Shown: positions 11,229 to 22,729 of the stretch, piece after piece
How positions within the stretch are numbered: the stretch's first letter is position 1
Layout of the letters: each line of letters begins with the position of its first letter
From: Mangifera indica
Lineage: Eukaryota; Streptophyta; Magnoliopsida; Sapindales; Anacardiaceae
Direction of reading: 5' to 3'
Assembly (NCBI RefSeq): GCF_011075055.1
Contig: NW_025401102.1
Coordinates: 434,001 to 498,000, forward strand
Length of the DNA stretch: 64,000 nucleotides
Position numbers and translations under genes: made by a program
Notes under the pieces: model-generated
The model's database searches: none
Seen by the model: only the letters and a program-made list of their open reading frames with translations
Told to the model about the DNA's origin: nothing

Positions 11229-12491
11229 TGCCAATGGCTCGCAAGTATATGAGTCAATCAAGTAATATAGAAGGATGTCGGTCCCACAGAGATTGGTTGT
11301 CGAATACTAACTTGTTTTGTAGTTTAAATTGGCTAGAGAAATAAAAATGCTATGGATTGGGATTAAATTAAAAACAATAAAATAAAGCAACTAACTATAT
11401 CAAAACTAACAAAGGAAAATAATCACCTAGCAAATTAAAAGTGAAATACCAATTATAGAGAAGCTTAGGGTTTATGATTTCACTATTAATTACTCAAAAA
11501 TCAGTAACGAATCCAATTAAAATCAATGATAAGATGAACTGTTAATGGTTGATTATCCTATTTTACCTATTCCTCTCTCAAGGTTAATTAGGTGTGTTAA
11601 GATTCAAAGATTACCTACTTTCGTGGTATGTCGTTAATTAAAACTTATTAATTTCTATGACAATCAATTTGCCCACAAAAGATTTATATTTATCTCTAAA
11701 TAAAACCCTAGGTTTAGCAAATGCATGAACTAATTGGGTATGTATTTTTCAATATCACACTTCAATCTACAAACAAGCATGGTATTGGGCCCTGACACCA
11801 AACAAGAAGTTAAAATTACAATTACTAAATCAAACATTCATCATCATTAATTAAAAATCAAAACCCATTACATAATCCTTGAGAATTTATAGATTCATCA
11901 TAAACCCTAGCAAAGGAAATTAGCTATACATGGCTATAAAGTTCAAATTACAAGATAAAGTTGAAGAGAGATACATTTTGAATCAGTAAAAGAAGATAAT
12001 AAGAGAGATAAGAAAAACTCTAAGGTCTTCAAATCTTGATTCTCTTGGGTTTTCTATCTTTAATCTTGGATCTTCCCTTTTCTACTTGTTTCTTGGAGCT
12101 TTTTCTCTCTAAAAATCCTTTGAGCTGCTGTATTTTTTGTCCCTCTTATGGAGAAGACGTAACTTTCTTTTTATACTAGTCACTTAACCCTATTTTCTGT
12201 TTTTTTTATTTACGCCCAATAATTATGGGCACCAATTATAGCCATAAGATTGCCCATAATTACTCTCTACCTCCTGATGCAAACCCTTCTTATTTGCTTC
12301 TTTAAACTTCCATTTTCACTCTAAAAGGGGCTTGAATGACTCCACATCATCTAAAAATATAATTTAAAGAACAAAATAAGATCAAGCCATCAAGATTAAA
12401 TAAAACTTAAAGAATTTGACAAAATGGACCAAAAGTCACTTTAAAACTACACTATTATAACCCTATTTGTGTGTATTTCATACACACATCA
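11229..12491 (-). repeat. 5' LTR of the gypsy element
   Basis: The 1263-bp LTR reads on the minus strand from TGATGTGTGTATG (12491) to TTGGCA (11229), giving TG...CA ends next to the primer-binding site. No matching second LTR was found at the other end of the element, so no age estimate from LTR divergence is possible. Confidence 0.75.
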
Positions 12492-13119
12492 GATATGCTC
12501 CTATATTCATAAAGTCATAACGTCTCCTGCTACATTAAACCCCCTCATTACAAGCATCACTTTGACTTTTGCTAACGTCTTGGCTTAAAATATCATACAT
12601 GTCCTCATCAAACCCTAAGAATTCATCGTCATTATCATCATCCTCATTATCTTCTACTTCATAATCCTCATCCATATTGTCGTCATTATCATCATCAATA
12701 CCATAATTCCCACCAAACTCTTGGAAACTTTACGGATGTGTCCACTCATCTGTCGGATAATTTTTTCTTTCTTTCTTATGAACATTTTTTACTTGTTGAT
12801 TGTCCTTTCCGCCAATTGGACTCTTGGTAACATAAAGTTTATGATATCCTTGTGAACTTCTTGCTACAACTATCAAAGACTCCACATCATCATCGTCTAC
12901 GATCTCCATTGGACCTATATCACCTAGGGTAAATACACGCACATTTGATTGACTTCGATTGAGTCTTAGACGATAACTTATTCTCGCAATGAATCCTTCA
13001 AAATCAGCACTTGTGTCAATATACATCCCTTTCTCATTCCCACCAACATATCTTGTCACATTGTCATCACCTTTAATCTACTGGCCTCCGTAACGAATCT
13101 TAAATGTAGTTTTTTCCAT
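12492..13119 (-). pseudogene. Mutator-like (MULE) transposase, N-terminal fragment
   Basis: From the ATG at 13117-13119 the minus strand encodes a segment opening KTTFKIRYGG, followed by TAG (where Trp is expected), then RYVGGNEKGMYIDT and a VESLIVV block. This is the PB1-like N-terminal domain found ahead of plant MuDR-type transposases. A highly acidic stretch rich in D, E and N follows near 12600-12700, also typical. The frame is broken by TAA near 12730 and is cut at 12491 by the gypsy LTR. The catalytic MULE core and SWIM finger are not in this window. Either the gypsy element jumped into the MULE gene, or the rest was lost with the 3' end of the gypsy element. Confidence 0.75.
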
Positions 13120-13199
13120 CTTGACTAGAAATAACCCTAAAAACATAAAAACACCAATGTCTAGGCAAAGTTTATATACTATGGACAATAACCATCATT

Positions 13200-13700
13200 G
13201 AACAGTAACTTTCAAAAATTTTTTAGACTTAAATTTTTGTATTCTATAACCATCAATACATACAATATTAAATAATTAAAATAACATGAAATAACAGCAT
13301 TAAACAACATGAAATTGAGTGGAGTGGAAGAAGAAAAAACAATGCAGAAGGTTGGCGGCATTTTGGTTTGGAAATTTTTCAGAAATGAGTTTTTGTATTT
13401 TATAACTATCAGTACAATATTAAACAACTTTAAACAATAAAAATTGCATGAAATAACAATATTAAACAACATGAAATTCAGTGGAATGGAAGAAAGTGCG
13501 AAAAATATTAGTTCGGGTGTTGGTGAAGCCAAGCCCTACAACCAAAAGGTTAGTGTCGCCAACTCCTTCTTCGTCTGAAAATTTTTCATACCAGAATTTT
13601 TGTATTTTTTAACTATCAATGCAACATTATAACAATTTTAAACAATGAAAACAACATAAAATAACAACATTAAACAATCTAACAATATGAAATCACAACA
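13200..13700. repeat. Three degenerate tandem units beside the MULE remnant
   Basis: Three diverged units of about 150-185 bp begin near 13225, 13390 and 13595. Each starts with TTTTTGTATTxTxTAACTATCA and continues with AACAATATTAAACAA-type blocks and an ACATGAAATxxAGTGGA block. GTTGGCG-containing spacers separate the units. They sit just upstream of the MULE start codon and may be subterminal repeats of that element. Confidence 0.7.
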
Positions 13701-14941
13701 AAATTAAATTTTATATGAAGTCATGAACATGAATCTACCATACATTATTTGATTTTCAATTATTCATAAAGAAAACACAAAACATATGAGCTTGAATCAA
13801 GATTGATTTAAATGTGGATGATTTTGCTGTGAAATCTTTGCAACAAATGTTAATTCTCTAAATAAGTCTACCAATTTTCGTCTCTCCTCCTTTATGTCCA
13901 ATTTGAATCCTTTATAATAGCTTTTTCACTGGTTTTATTGTTCAATCACATGTGTTCTCTGTTGAAGAAGTGTTTTTCCCATGCTGTAGAGATTCCTTCT
14001 CCATTGGAAGGCTGAAGAAAAATATTCTTTCTTTCTGTATGCAAGAGTTACATCAACAGGGGTATTTTGAGAAAATGAAATCTTGTTGTGATATTTTGTT
14101 TAAGCTTTGAGATGAGTACTATATATGTATATACGGTTAAATAAAAAGGTAAAAATTTCAATTTTCCAGTCAAAAGACTATTTTCCAAAGTTGAGGGAAA
14201 AAGACAGTTATATATTTCTCACAGTTAAAAAATTTAAATATTTATTTAAAATTAAAATTTATTATTATATATCCAAAAAATTTTTATTTAGGTTAATGAT
14301 AAAATAGTTATTTTATTAGTAATGTTAAAACAATTATAATTATACTTATATTTTATTTTTTTCTGTTAATTTAAAATACTAAAATTTTTTTTAAGATTAA
14401 ATTTTAAAAAATTTATATTTTCTCCTAGAGTTTGATATCCCAAAATTTGACCATTTTCTCTGACGAATAATAATTCTCTCCTAAAATTTAGCTAAAACTT
14501 TTGTTTATACAACAAAAGGGGTCATCAAGGGATGATGCTTCATCGTCCCTAAGTTTGGGGTGAAATTTTCAAGATTTAGGGTAGAAACCAATGGTCATTG
14601 ATGGTTGGAAATGTTAGAAAAAACTTTAGTATTTAAGGAAGAAGTTATTTTTTAAAATTGCGATTTAAGATGAAATATTAATATTTAAAACCTAAAAAAA
14701 AATATATATATATATATATTTTAATAATATTATTAAAATAATAATTTTACTTTTATATTTAACATCAACTTTAACAAAAATTTAAGGATTAATAAATATT
14801 CTCTAATATATTTTTAAGATGAGCCAAAACTTGTTATTTGACATATGTAATTCGAATCATCTCCAAGATTTTTGAAAGGTGTAATTGATATTTTTGATGG
14901 CATCTATGAGCCTTTTTAAACATACAACAAAATCTTATAAA

Positions 14942-14974
<33 letters not shown>

Positions 14975-15146
14975 TCTTGAAAACATATTTTAACATATAA
15001 CAAAATCTCTCAAAAAACCTTTTTTTTCAAATTAAAAAAAAGCACAAAACTCATAAAAAAATTCCCTTAATAATTCTGTATCTTTGGTGGGATATACGAT
15101 CAAATCACTGTCTAAAAAGTCATTTCCGAATCCGAATAATACAATA
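13701..15146. other. AT-rich intergenic region, no gene recognised
   Basis: Contains short TA runs (14701-14720, 14941-14975) and poly-A/T tracts. A sequence near 14400-14640 (TTCTCTCCTAAAATTTAG and an oppositely oriented counterpart) looks like an eroded inverted-repeat MITE, but ends and target duplication were not resolved. Confidence 0.4.
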
Positions 15147-15154
15147 CACGTGGC
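15147..15154 (+). promoter_or_regulatory. G-box/ABRE-type element upstream of the LRR gene
   Basis: CACGTGGC lies about 190 bp before the start codon of the LRR gene at 15343. This core is bound by bZIP and bHLH factors in plants. Its activity here is inferred from position only. Confidence 0.4.
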
Positions 15155-15342
15155 AGCAACACTGCGAAGAAGCTGCTAAGAAGTAAGAACAACCTAAGTC
15201 CGACGTTAGGGGCAAAACCGTCACAGAAAAAAATCACCACTATTTGACCACAGCGTACTCAGTTTCATGCTCATGCTCGGAGTTCACTTCCCTAACGTCT
15301 CTAACTCCAAACGCACCGTTTTGTTTAATCACGGCCACCACC

Positions 15343-16443
15343 ATGGCTTCACTCCTCCACCACATTATGATTTCACTCTTCATCGCCCTTAGTTTTCCTT
15401 TCGTCCACGGCTGCCATCCGTCAGAACGGGAAGCTCTCTTAGCTTTCAAAGCTGCACTCAACGAGCCTTATTTAGGCATCTTCAATACATGGACGGGCAA
15501 CGACTGTTGCCACAACTGGTACGGCATCAGTTGTGACATCGAATCTTACCGGGTTGCTGATATTAACCTTCGTGGCGAGTCAGAGGATCCAATAGTTGAA
15601 CGAGCTCACAGAACCGGCTACATGACTGGCTATATCTCACCGGCGATATGTAAACTGAAGCGCCTCTCGAGTTTGACCATCGCCGACTGGAAGGGGATCA
15701 CCGGCGAAATCCCTCGTTGCCTCACTTCGCTTCCTTTTCTTCGCATTATCGATTTGATGGGAAACAAGTTATCGGGCGAGATTCCGGAGGATATCGGACG
15801 GCTTCATAGCCTTACCGTTTTAAATATTGCTGATAATTATATAACGGGAAGAATTCCTGAATCTTTGACTAATCTTTCTAGCTTAATGCATCTTGATTTA
15901 AGTAACAACCATATTTCCGGTCTCATTCCCCGAGATATCGGGCGGCTTCCCATGTTGAGTCGAGCTTTGCTGTCTCGGAATCAGATATCCGGTACGATCC
16001 CAGAATCCATTTCAAAAATTTATCGTCTCGCTGATTTGGACTTATCCATGAACCAGATATCGGGGCAAATACTGGCTTCTTTAGGTAATATGGCGGTTCT
16101 AGCGACATTGAATCTTGATTTTAACAAACTTTCGGGTGCCATACCGGCGAGTTTGTTGACTTCAGCTATTAGCACCCTAAATTTGAGTAAGAACTCGCTT
16201 GAAGGAAAAATACCGGATGTTTTCGGGCTAAGATCGTATTTTACAGCTCTTGATTTAGCGTTTAATAATCTGAGAGGGCCGATACCGAAATCGATATCGC
16301 AAGCGTCGTATATCGGCCATTTAGATTTGAGTCACAACCATCTTTGTGGAAGGATACCGGACGGTTCACCGTTTGATCATCTTGAAGCTTCTCAGTTTGC
16401 TTATAACGATTGCCTCTGTGGGAAGCCCCTTAAAGCTTGTTAA
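15343..16443 (+). CDS. DRT100-like secreted leucine-rich repeat protein
   Basis: An intronless 366-residue protein. The start is the ATG at 15343 in a strong plant context (CCACCATGG), which puts a hydrophobic signal peptide first (about residues 1-23, ending FVHG). The N-terminal LRR cap follows (SEREALLAFKAAL, then the paired Cys of NDCCHNWYGISC, residues about 25-66). Eight to ten plant-type LRRs of the LxxLxLxxNxxSGxIP pattern run from about residue 105 to 335. The C-terminal cap is CLCGKPLKAC. There is no transmembrane segment and no kinase domain, so it is not a receptor kinase. Length and ends match the DRT100 (DNA-damage repair/toleration 100) group, and polygalacturonase-inhibitor-type proteins are the nearest alternative. 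It is probably secreted to the cell wall. The DRT100 name came from a bacterial complementation assay and its true role is unclear. Confidence 0.92.
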   Translation: MASLLHHIMISLFIALSFPFVHGCHPSEREALLAFKAALNEPYLGIFNTWTGNDCCHNWYGISCDIESYRVADINLRGESEDPIVERAHRTGYMTGYISPAICKLKRLSSLTIADWKGITGEIPRCLTSLPFLRIIDLMGNKLSGEIPEDIGRLHSLTVLNIADNYITGRIPESLTNLSSLMHLDLSNNHISGLIPRDIGRLPMLSRALLSRNQISGTIPESISKIYRLADLDLSMNQISGQILASLGNMAVLATLNLDFNKLSGAIPASLLTSAISTLNLSKNSLEGKIPDVFGLRSYFTALDLAFNNLRGPIPKSISQASYIGHLDLSHNHLCGRIPDGSPFDHLEASQFAYNDCLCGKPLKAC

Positions 16444-16710
16444 GATAATGTATCGGCCGAGATGGGATTTAGTTTTTCCGGTCTGATTTCGAGATATCGT
16501 GAATATATGATGTTTGTTGTACTACTTTGTAACAGTAAACAAGTACCGTATTTATGTTTATTCAATAATTTTGTAATAAATTAGAAATTATTTTTAAGAT
16601 TGGTGTAAAAATATTGTTGAATTACTGCAAAACTATGGTTTTATAAGCTTTGGTTCTTTGTTTTTTCCTTTTTTTTTTTTTTTCCAGTAATTAAAAGTGT
16701 ATATTAAGAA

Positions 16711-17439
16711 GGCCAACCCACTCTAAGGATTACTACAAACTCAATTTTTTACTTATTAATTATTAAAAATTTAAATACTTACTATTTTATTAAATTTTGT
16801 TATTATTGTCAAAAATAAAATTATCATTTGATAAAAATATTTAAAAAAACTATAAATTTATCATATCCCCAACCCCTTAAGTTTAAAAACTAATCATTTA
16901 TCCCACATTTTCTCACACAAAGTTTGAAAAATCAATATTTTTCCCCTAGAGTTTTCCAACACTTTACTTACAGCTGAAGACGGTGGCGTTCCCTCTCCCT
17001 CCTAGTTTGTCTCTTAATTGTGCTTCATTTTTTATCATCATTGGTTGTCCTCTCTCTTATTTATCAGTGTATGCGATAAAGAGTGACAATCGAAAGGGAG
17101 AGAGAGGATGGTTAGAAATAGAGTGAAGTTGAGAGAAAAACCGAGAGGGAGGGAGATCGCTACCATTATTGTTGTCTCTAGCAGTCGACAACTGTTATGA
17201 AAACCTTAGGGGAGAATGTAGGTTTTTCAAACTTTGGGTAATGGAGACTTTGTTAGTTTATAAATTTGAGCGGTGAAAATGTGTTAAATTTTTAATTTTT
17301 AAAATATTTTTTAAATTATAATTTTATTTCTAATAATAACAATAAAATTTAATAAAAAATAAGTATTTAAATTTTTGATAATTAACAAATAAAAAATTAA
17401 GTTTACATTATACCTTGAGTGGGAAACAATCATTTGGCC
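16711..17439. mobile_element. Foldback MITE, Mutator-like, 9-bp target duplication
   Basis: A 729-bp element starting GGCCAA and ending TTGGCC, flanked by perfect 9-bp duplications TATTAAGAA (16702-16710 and 17440-17448), the Mutator signature. The inverted repeats continue inward with modest mismatch through the CCCACTC, AATTTTTTA and CAAAGTTTGAAAAA blocks to the CCCTCTCCCTCC / GGAGGGAGGG blocks near the centre. Almost the whole element can therefore fold into one long imperfect hairpin. No coding capacity. It lies about 270 bp downstream of the LRR gene stop codon. Confidence 0.85.
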
Positions 17440-17732
17440 TATTAAGAATAAGGAACAAAAGACTCTAAAGGGTGCAACCAAACAAAATTCTGCCTAAAGA
17501 GAAAGCTTGGTTCATATTAATTTCATGTAACAATTGCCATCGACATTTTTTCGTGAATCGGCTTTTAATGTTTTTTGAAATTGATGATATAATAATAATT
17601 TCATGCAAACTCACATGACAGACATAAGTCTCTATCGATCGGGACCTAAAATTAATGTATTTTATTTAAGTCTGTAGGTGAGTTGACCTGGTTTGATTTT
17701 GAAAATTGACTTAATTCGGATGGACTCTATTT

Positions 17733-17766
<34 letters not shown>

Positions 17767-19384
17767 TGAATTTGAATCAAAATTAGGTTATAATATATTG
17801 TTTGATTGGAAAATAAGTCAAATTTGAATCAAATAAGATTTGACTCAAAATGGCTTGCAAACCATCCATCAATTTGATTGAATTCGAATTAAGTCTGATT
17901 TAAACCCAATTTAAAGGTTAAAATATGATGTGGTTTATCATTTGAATATATAAAATCCCTTCTTATCAACATTTTCTCTTTGACTTCCTTTTGACACGTA
18001 ACCCACAAAATTTTACCTTCATTAATTGCTCTCTTCAATCTCCATTGTTGCTCTTTGCATTTGTTTCTTTTCTTTTTTTCCAAGATCATCATTTTGAGAC
18101 TGGAAGAAACAAACAAATATATATCTATCTTGGTCTGTCTCTTTCAAACTTTTGTTCTCATATATTATTTCACCGTATCAATAGTTATTATGTTCGATGA
18201 AAGTTTCATAATTTTAATTACATATCTTTGTTTTTTTGTTATTAGTTGATACATCACATATTTTCTAGTTTTCATCTTTAACGATAAAAACCCTAATTGA
18301 AACTTTAATATCTTTGTTTGACAATTAATATGTTAGATATTCATATTTGAACTTGTTTGATTGTTTCATAAGTTCGGTGGTAGTATTTGACCAATTGAAA
18401 TGTTTGATAACATGAGAAAGATGATGGTGGACTGTTAGGAGATGTAGATGTCATGTGATGTTGTTAAATTTGTAATATGAGTTAATGAATGTGGTTGACA
18501 TTCTTTATTCTCTATAAAATATCTTAGACTTGAATTTATAATATTTTGTTTGTCGATTAAATTTGTGACATCTAATGTTTGGTTTTAATGAATTCGAGTC
18601 ACAAATCAAATTCGAATTACGAACTCAAACTATAAACTCGAGTTACAAACTTGTATCAAATTACAAACCTCAAATTTTTTTTTCAAACCGAACTCGAACC
18701 TTCCTTTGGATTGGTACGCCGAACTCCAGTCGAATTTGAGTTACCTCTAACATTTATCAAATCGAACTCAAGTCAATTCATGTTCAAGGTTGATATGATT
18801 CACATCCACTGCTAATTTTATTAGAGTTTTCATTAAATAATAACTTGTCCTCTCAATATAATTATTTAGATGAAAAATGTCCATCCACAACACATGTGAA
18901 ACTTTTAGATTCGATAATAATGACTGAATGTAACATTACATTCAAACGCTCCTCAAATGATAGTTTGAATGATAAAAGAGAAGACTTTATATATAAGAGG
19001 ACATGAGTTTAAGTTTTATTTGACTATATTTCAAGATCAAACTCTTAATTTATCTGATTCAATAATTATGGAGTCCGTCACTTGAAATATTTTCTATTTC
19101 AGTAGCAAAGGCAACGTATGTCTACCAATTTCAGCGACAAAACAAGCGGTAAAATTCAGGGTTTTCATATTGTGTTTGTTATTGATAGTTGGCTTGGCAG
19201 CTGCAGCTACAAACTGAATAAACTGATCTTTGATTCATGTTTATTTACACCAACAATTAACTGCCAAGTCTATTCTACATGCCGCCGAAATAAACTTAGG
19301 TAAAGTTTTAACGAATTTTGGCCTTCCATTTCAATAATGCATGCATATGACAGTTTTATGACACCACTTAATTAATTAATTAAT
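17440..19384. other. Intergenic, no gene recognised
   Basis: Holds a pure 30-T run (17736-17765) and stretches rich in TCAAATTCGAATT-type words (17660-17900 and 18590-18800) that may be two arms of an old inverted-repeat element. No credible coding region. Confidence 0.4.
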
Positions 19385-19560
19385 TAAAAAACAATGTTAT
19401 ATACATATATTTTTTAGTATATAATTAAATATACAAATAATATTTTATTGTATCATTAGATATTATTTTATCCTTAAATAAAAATCGTTTAATCACGTGA
19501 TAACTCATCATCTATATACTTAATTATGTATTTAAGAGTATATACATATAATTTTATTGT
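19385..19560. mobile_element. Palindromic MITE family, copy 1
   Basis: Shares with the other copies the layout: TATATACATATAT arm, an ATTAGATATTATTTTATC word, an AATCACGTGATAA reverse arm, then TATATAC and TTTTATTG. Imperfectly palindromic, about 175 bp, no coding capacity. Confidence 0.65.
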
Positions 19561-21194
19561 TAATAATATAACGGGACTATACAATAACATATGGGGATAT
19601 ATTGTTAGTTTTTGTTGTAGAAATACTTATTTGAGACAAACTTATCATAAGTTTTGATTTATATGATGAGAGATATATAGTTAGTTTTTGTTGTAGACTA
19701 AACTAAACTTAGTTAATTTTGTAGAAAATCTAACTTTATTTAGTTTAATCAAAATATGACTTTACAGTTTTTAATAACGTTAGTATCATGATTCTTGGTT
19801 TGAGTTGAATTATCAATGATTTCTAGTTTAATTAGATTGAGGGTTAAGCTTTATAAAGGAGCATGTTGGAAAATTTACGTTTTAAGAGAGAATAAAATAA
19901 TACGTACGATTTATGTTTATTAAAAAAACATTTTGATGGTGGCTAATATTAAGTTTAATTTGGTTAAATAAAATTGGGTAATTGAATGTTTCCATTAAAG
20001 TTTACAAATGAATTTAATATAATAAATAAGAATATCCTAGTACATATCAAAAGTTTTATGATCTTAGTAGACAATTCAATGTAAACATATTGGACCTTTG
20101 ATGGAAAAGTTTTATAATATTCTATTATTGGCTAAGTATCTTCTCCGATACTCAAGCATAACTTAATGTTGAATGTCATTATTCATAAAAGTTTAGGAGA
20201 GGAAGACTGGTCATCACAATCTAGGAGAATTTTAGAAGCTCCATAGATTCAAAAAGCATGATGTGTAAGATATTCCTACAATCCTATAAGTTTTTAATTT
20301 AGTATTTTATGAGCTATATGAGATCTTGCAGATTTATATTGTTTCATGTACGAATTAATATTGCATATGGTATTAGAGCTAGATGTAATAGACTATGAAA
20401 TTTGGAAATTTTGGATTGGTAGAATAATGATGAGAAGATCAACATGTAATTTGATTATAAGAACCTTATGCATATGTATGATGGTCAATCTAAAAAAGTT
20501 TATACCATCAAATACTATTCTAACCAAGAGCATAGATAATGTAGTAAGAGTATTATTATATTAAATGACCTTATAAAAAGGCAAGGACAAATCGTATATA
20601 TTAAAACTGATGTTGTTAGCATAGCGCAATATATGAATACATATTGACTACATGTTTATTAAACTGACTTGTTAGAGGATGATAACCCTATTTTCCATAG
20701 AAGAAATCTTCAAATAAATAGAGGTGCATATAATCTTACACTTAAACTTACCAAAATGTCTTACTTACCAATCAACCTAATTTGACACTAATCTAACGTA
20801 ATCTTTTTTATTAACCCTAAGAAGTGGTTCTTTGTTGTGCTTCTCTTATTGCGTCCACTCAATAGCTCAATGTCTTCTTGGCTTTCTAAGTGTTGCATGT
20901 TTCTATCGACCCATCTCGAAACCTCCTTATCCTCCAACCAACTGCCAACCTAGTTGTTAGAATTTGTAGAAGTCATAAAAAAAATGACACCAGATTGCGT
21001 AGTAGTTATGAAGAGATCAGTGGACTAGATTGTTATGATCATGTAAAAATGGTTTTATTGGATTTTGTATTCGTTTAGAATAAGCTTTTGCAATTTATTT
21101 TGAGGAGTTGTTTATGCTAGCTGAACTCTAATCAAAAGTCATTCTCAATCAATCTTGTGATTGTAACTTATAAGGATGATCAAAGACTAGTAGG
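19561..21194. other. Intergenic, no gene recognised
   Basis: Short open frames at 20346-20564 and 20890-21078 (plus) show no recognisable family, splice context or codon regularity. A duplicated phrase (ATATTGTTAGTTTTTGTTGTAGA-like, near 19600 and 19675) points to a small local duplication. Confidence 0.35.
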
Positions 21195-21440
21195 TAAGTA
21201 TTATGATTTTAGAGTTTAGAATTTATGATTTACAATTTAATGTTAAAGGTTTAGAATTTACAGTAGATGATTTTTTTTGTTTAAAGTTTATGTTTTAAGG
21301 TTTAAGGTGTAAAGGTTTGAAGATTACAATTTAAAATTTAGAATTTATAGTTTGTAGTTCATGTTTTTCAATTTAGAGTTAAAGTTAAGGATTTTCGAGG
21401 TCAAAGTTTTCAACCTACGGTTTACCGTTTATGATTCATG
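21195..21440. repeat. Degenerate telomere-like heptamer tract
   Basis: About 245 bp built from words such as GTTTAGAATTTA, GGTTTAAGGT and AGTTTATGTTTTAAGG, which look like mutated copies of the plant telomeric TTTAGGG heptamer and its phase variants. This is a resemblance read by eye, not a measured match. Confidence 0.4.
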
Positions 21441-21520
21441 GTTTTCATGTAATGTATTCAATAACCTTAGCTTTCTCTGATCACAACAACAAATGCGCAT
21501 TAATCATGGTATAAATCTAA

Positions 21521-22542
21521 GGGCAACTGACCATGTCCCCACCCAAGGTTTTATGACATTTCAATTCCAACCCTTTAAATTTTAAAAAATCAAATTCATA
21601 CTAGTCATATTTCTTTTTGTAAGTTTGTTTTTTTCTTAAAAATGATTGTTTTGTTTTTTATTAAAATTATAAAATTACTATCAACATTTAATATAAATAT
21701 CAAATTATCAATATATTCTTATTAGTTTAAAAATTTATCTCTTAAACTCTTAAAAAATATCAATAAACTCTAATAAACTTTAAAATATTTTATTTTATTT
21801 AGTTTTTTAAGGTGTGATTATCATTTTTTAAATTATTGAGAGACATTTTTAAAATTTTGAAAAATTCAAAAATAGTCTCAAATTTTTTTATATTTCCAAA
21901 TCCCTTTAAAATTTCATTAATACCTTTAATATTTTAAAAAATTATAATTCACCTAGGGCTGGATTCGAGTCAAGTCGAGCTCGGGCTCGGCTCGGTTTAT
22001 ATATGGACGGCTCGAGCTCGACTCTACTCGACTCGAGTTCGGCTCGTTTTCGGTTCGGCTCAGCTCGGCTCGGTTTGACTCGTTTTTCATTATCAAAATG
22101 ATATCGTTTTTAATATATATTGATTAAAACGACGTCGTTTTGTATAAAAAATTTAAAAAAAAAAAATTACCGAGGCAACCCAAACCAATTCGAGCTTGAT
22201 CGAGTTGAGCAGAGCCTAACTCGTTTTAGGCTCGAAGCGAGCCGAGCTCGAGCTCGAGTTGACTCGGCTCGAGTCTAGCCCTAAATTCACCTTTTTAACT
22301 TTTGAAAAGATAAAATAGAAAAAATAAAAGAAAAAAGAAAAAAATTAAAGAAAAATGGAAAAGAGAGAGAATATGAGAAAAAAGAGAAACTTGAAATTTT
22401 TTTACAAAATGGCATTCTTTCCCATTCATTTAATGAACTTTATAAATAGAAGTAAATAACATATGCGAATTTGATTTTTGAAGCTTAAATAGTGGGAATT
22501 TGTCATGTTAACAAACTTTGGGTGGGAAATAGTGTTATGGCC
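21521..22542. mobile_element. Mutator-like MITE, interrupted by a nested hAT MITE
   Basis: The left end GGGCAACTGACCATGTCCCC and right end (reverse complement GGCCATAACACTATTTCCCA) form terminal inverted repeats that continue through CCCACCCAA and AAAAATCAAATTC, about 80 bp. The flanks TAAATCTAA (21512-21520) and AAAATCTAA (22543-22551) match at 8 of 9 bases, the size expected for Mutator-type insertion. Without the nested insert the element would be about 684 bp. Same superfamily as 16711-17439 and 55814-56227. No coding capacity. Confidence 0.7.
21954..22283. mobile_element. hAT-type MITE with 8-bp target duplication
   Basis: A 330-bp element beginning TAGGGCTGGATTCGAGTC and ending GACTCGAGTCTAGCCCTA-like, flanked by perfect 8-bp duplications AATTCACC (21946-21953 and 22284-22291). 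The arms are unusually GC-rich for this window and made of CTCGAGCTCGGCTCG words. The TAGGG start and 8-bp duplication indicate hAT. It sits inside the 21521-22542 MITE. Confidence 0.85.
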
Positions 22543-22684
22543 AAAATCTAAAGATCGAAAGGATTTCTTTTATTTTATGTCAAATTAATTGTCCTTAGGC
22601 CTTACGTATCCACCTTCCATTTGGGGAACAAGGGCAGTCGGAATGAGAATGGCCATTTCCAACATCATAATGTAAGATTGAATT

Positions 22685-22689
<5 letters not shown>

Positions 22690-22729
<40 letters not shown>

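Larger units (their letters stand above)
5230..12491 (-). mobile_element. Ty3/gypsy LTR retrotransposon (Athila/Tat-type), defective, one LTR
   Basis: The element reads on the minus strand: LTR (12491-11229), tRNA-Asp primer-binding site (11219-11201), gag (11081 to about 9177), then protease, reverse transcriptase, RNase H and integrase (about 9176-5721) and a non-coding 3' tail. The domain order, the tRNA-Asp primer and the integrase C-terminus without a chromodomain fit the non-chromoviral OTA clade (Athila/Tat). The 3' LTR was not found, so the left boundary at about 5230 is only where the element-like sequence fades. Coding regions carry many TGG-to-TAG and CAA-to-TAA changes, frameshifts and small deletions that remove catalytic motifs. 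It lies inside a Mutator-like transposase remnant. Confidence 0.9.

Noticed and set aside
15244..15342. In-frame extension of the LRR protein upstream of the ATG at 15343
   Set aside because: It has no ATG and would bury the signal peptide. The ATG at 15343 has a strong context and gives the normal family length.
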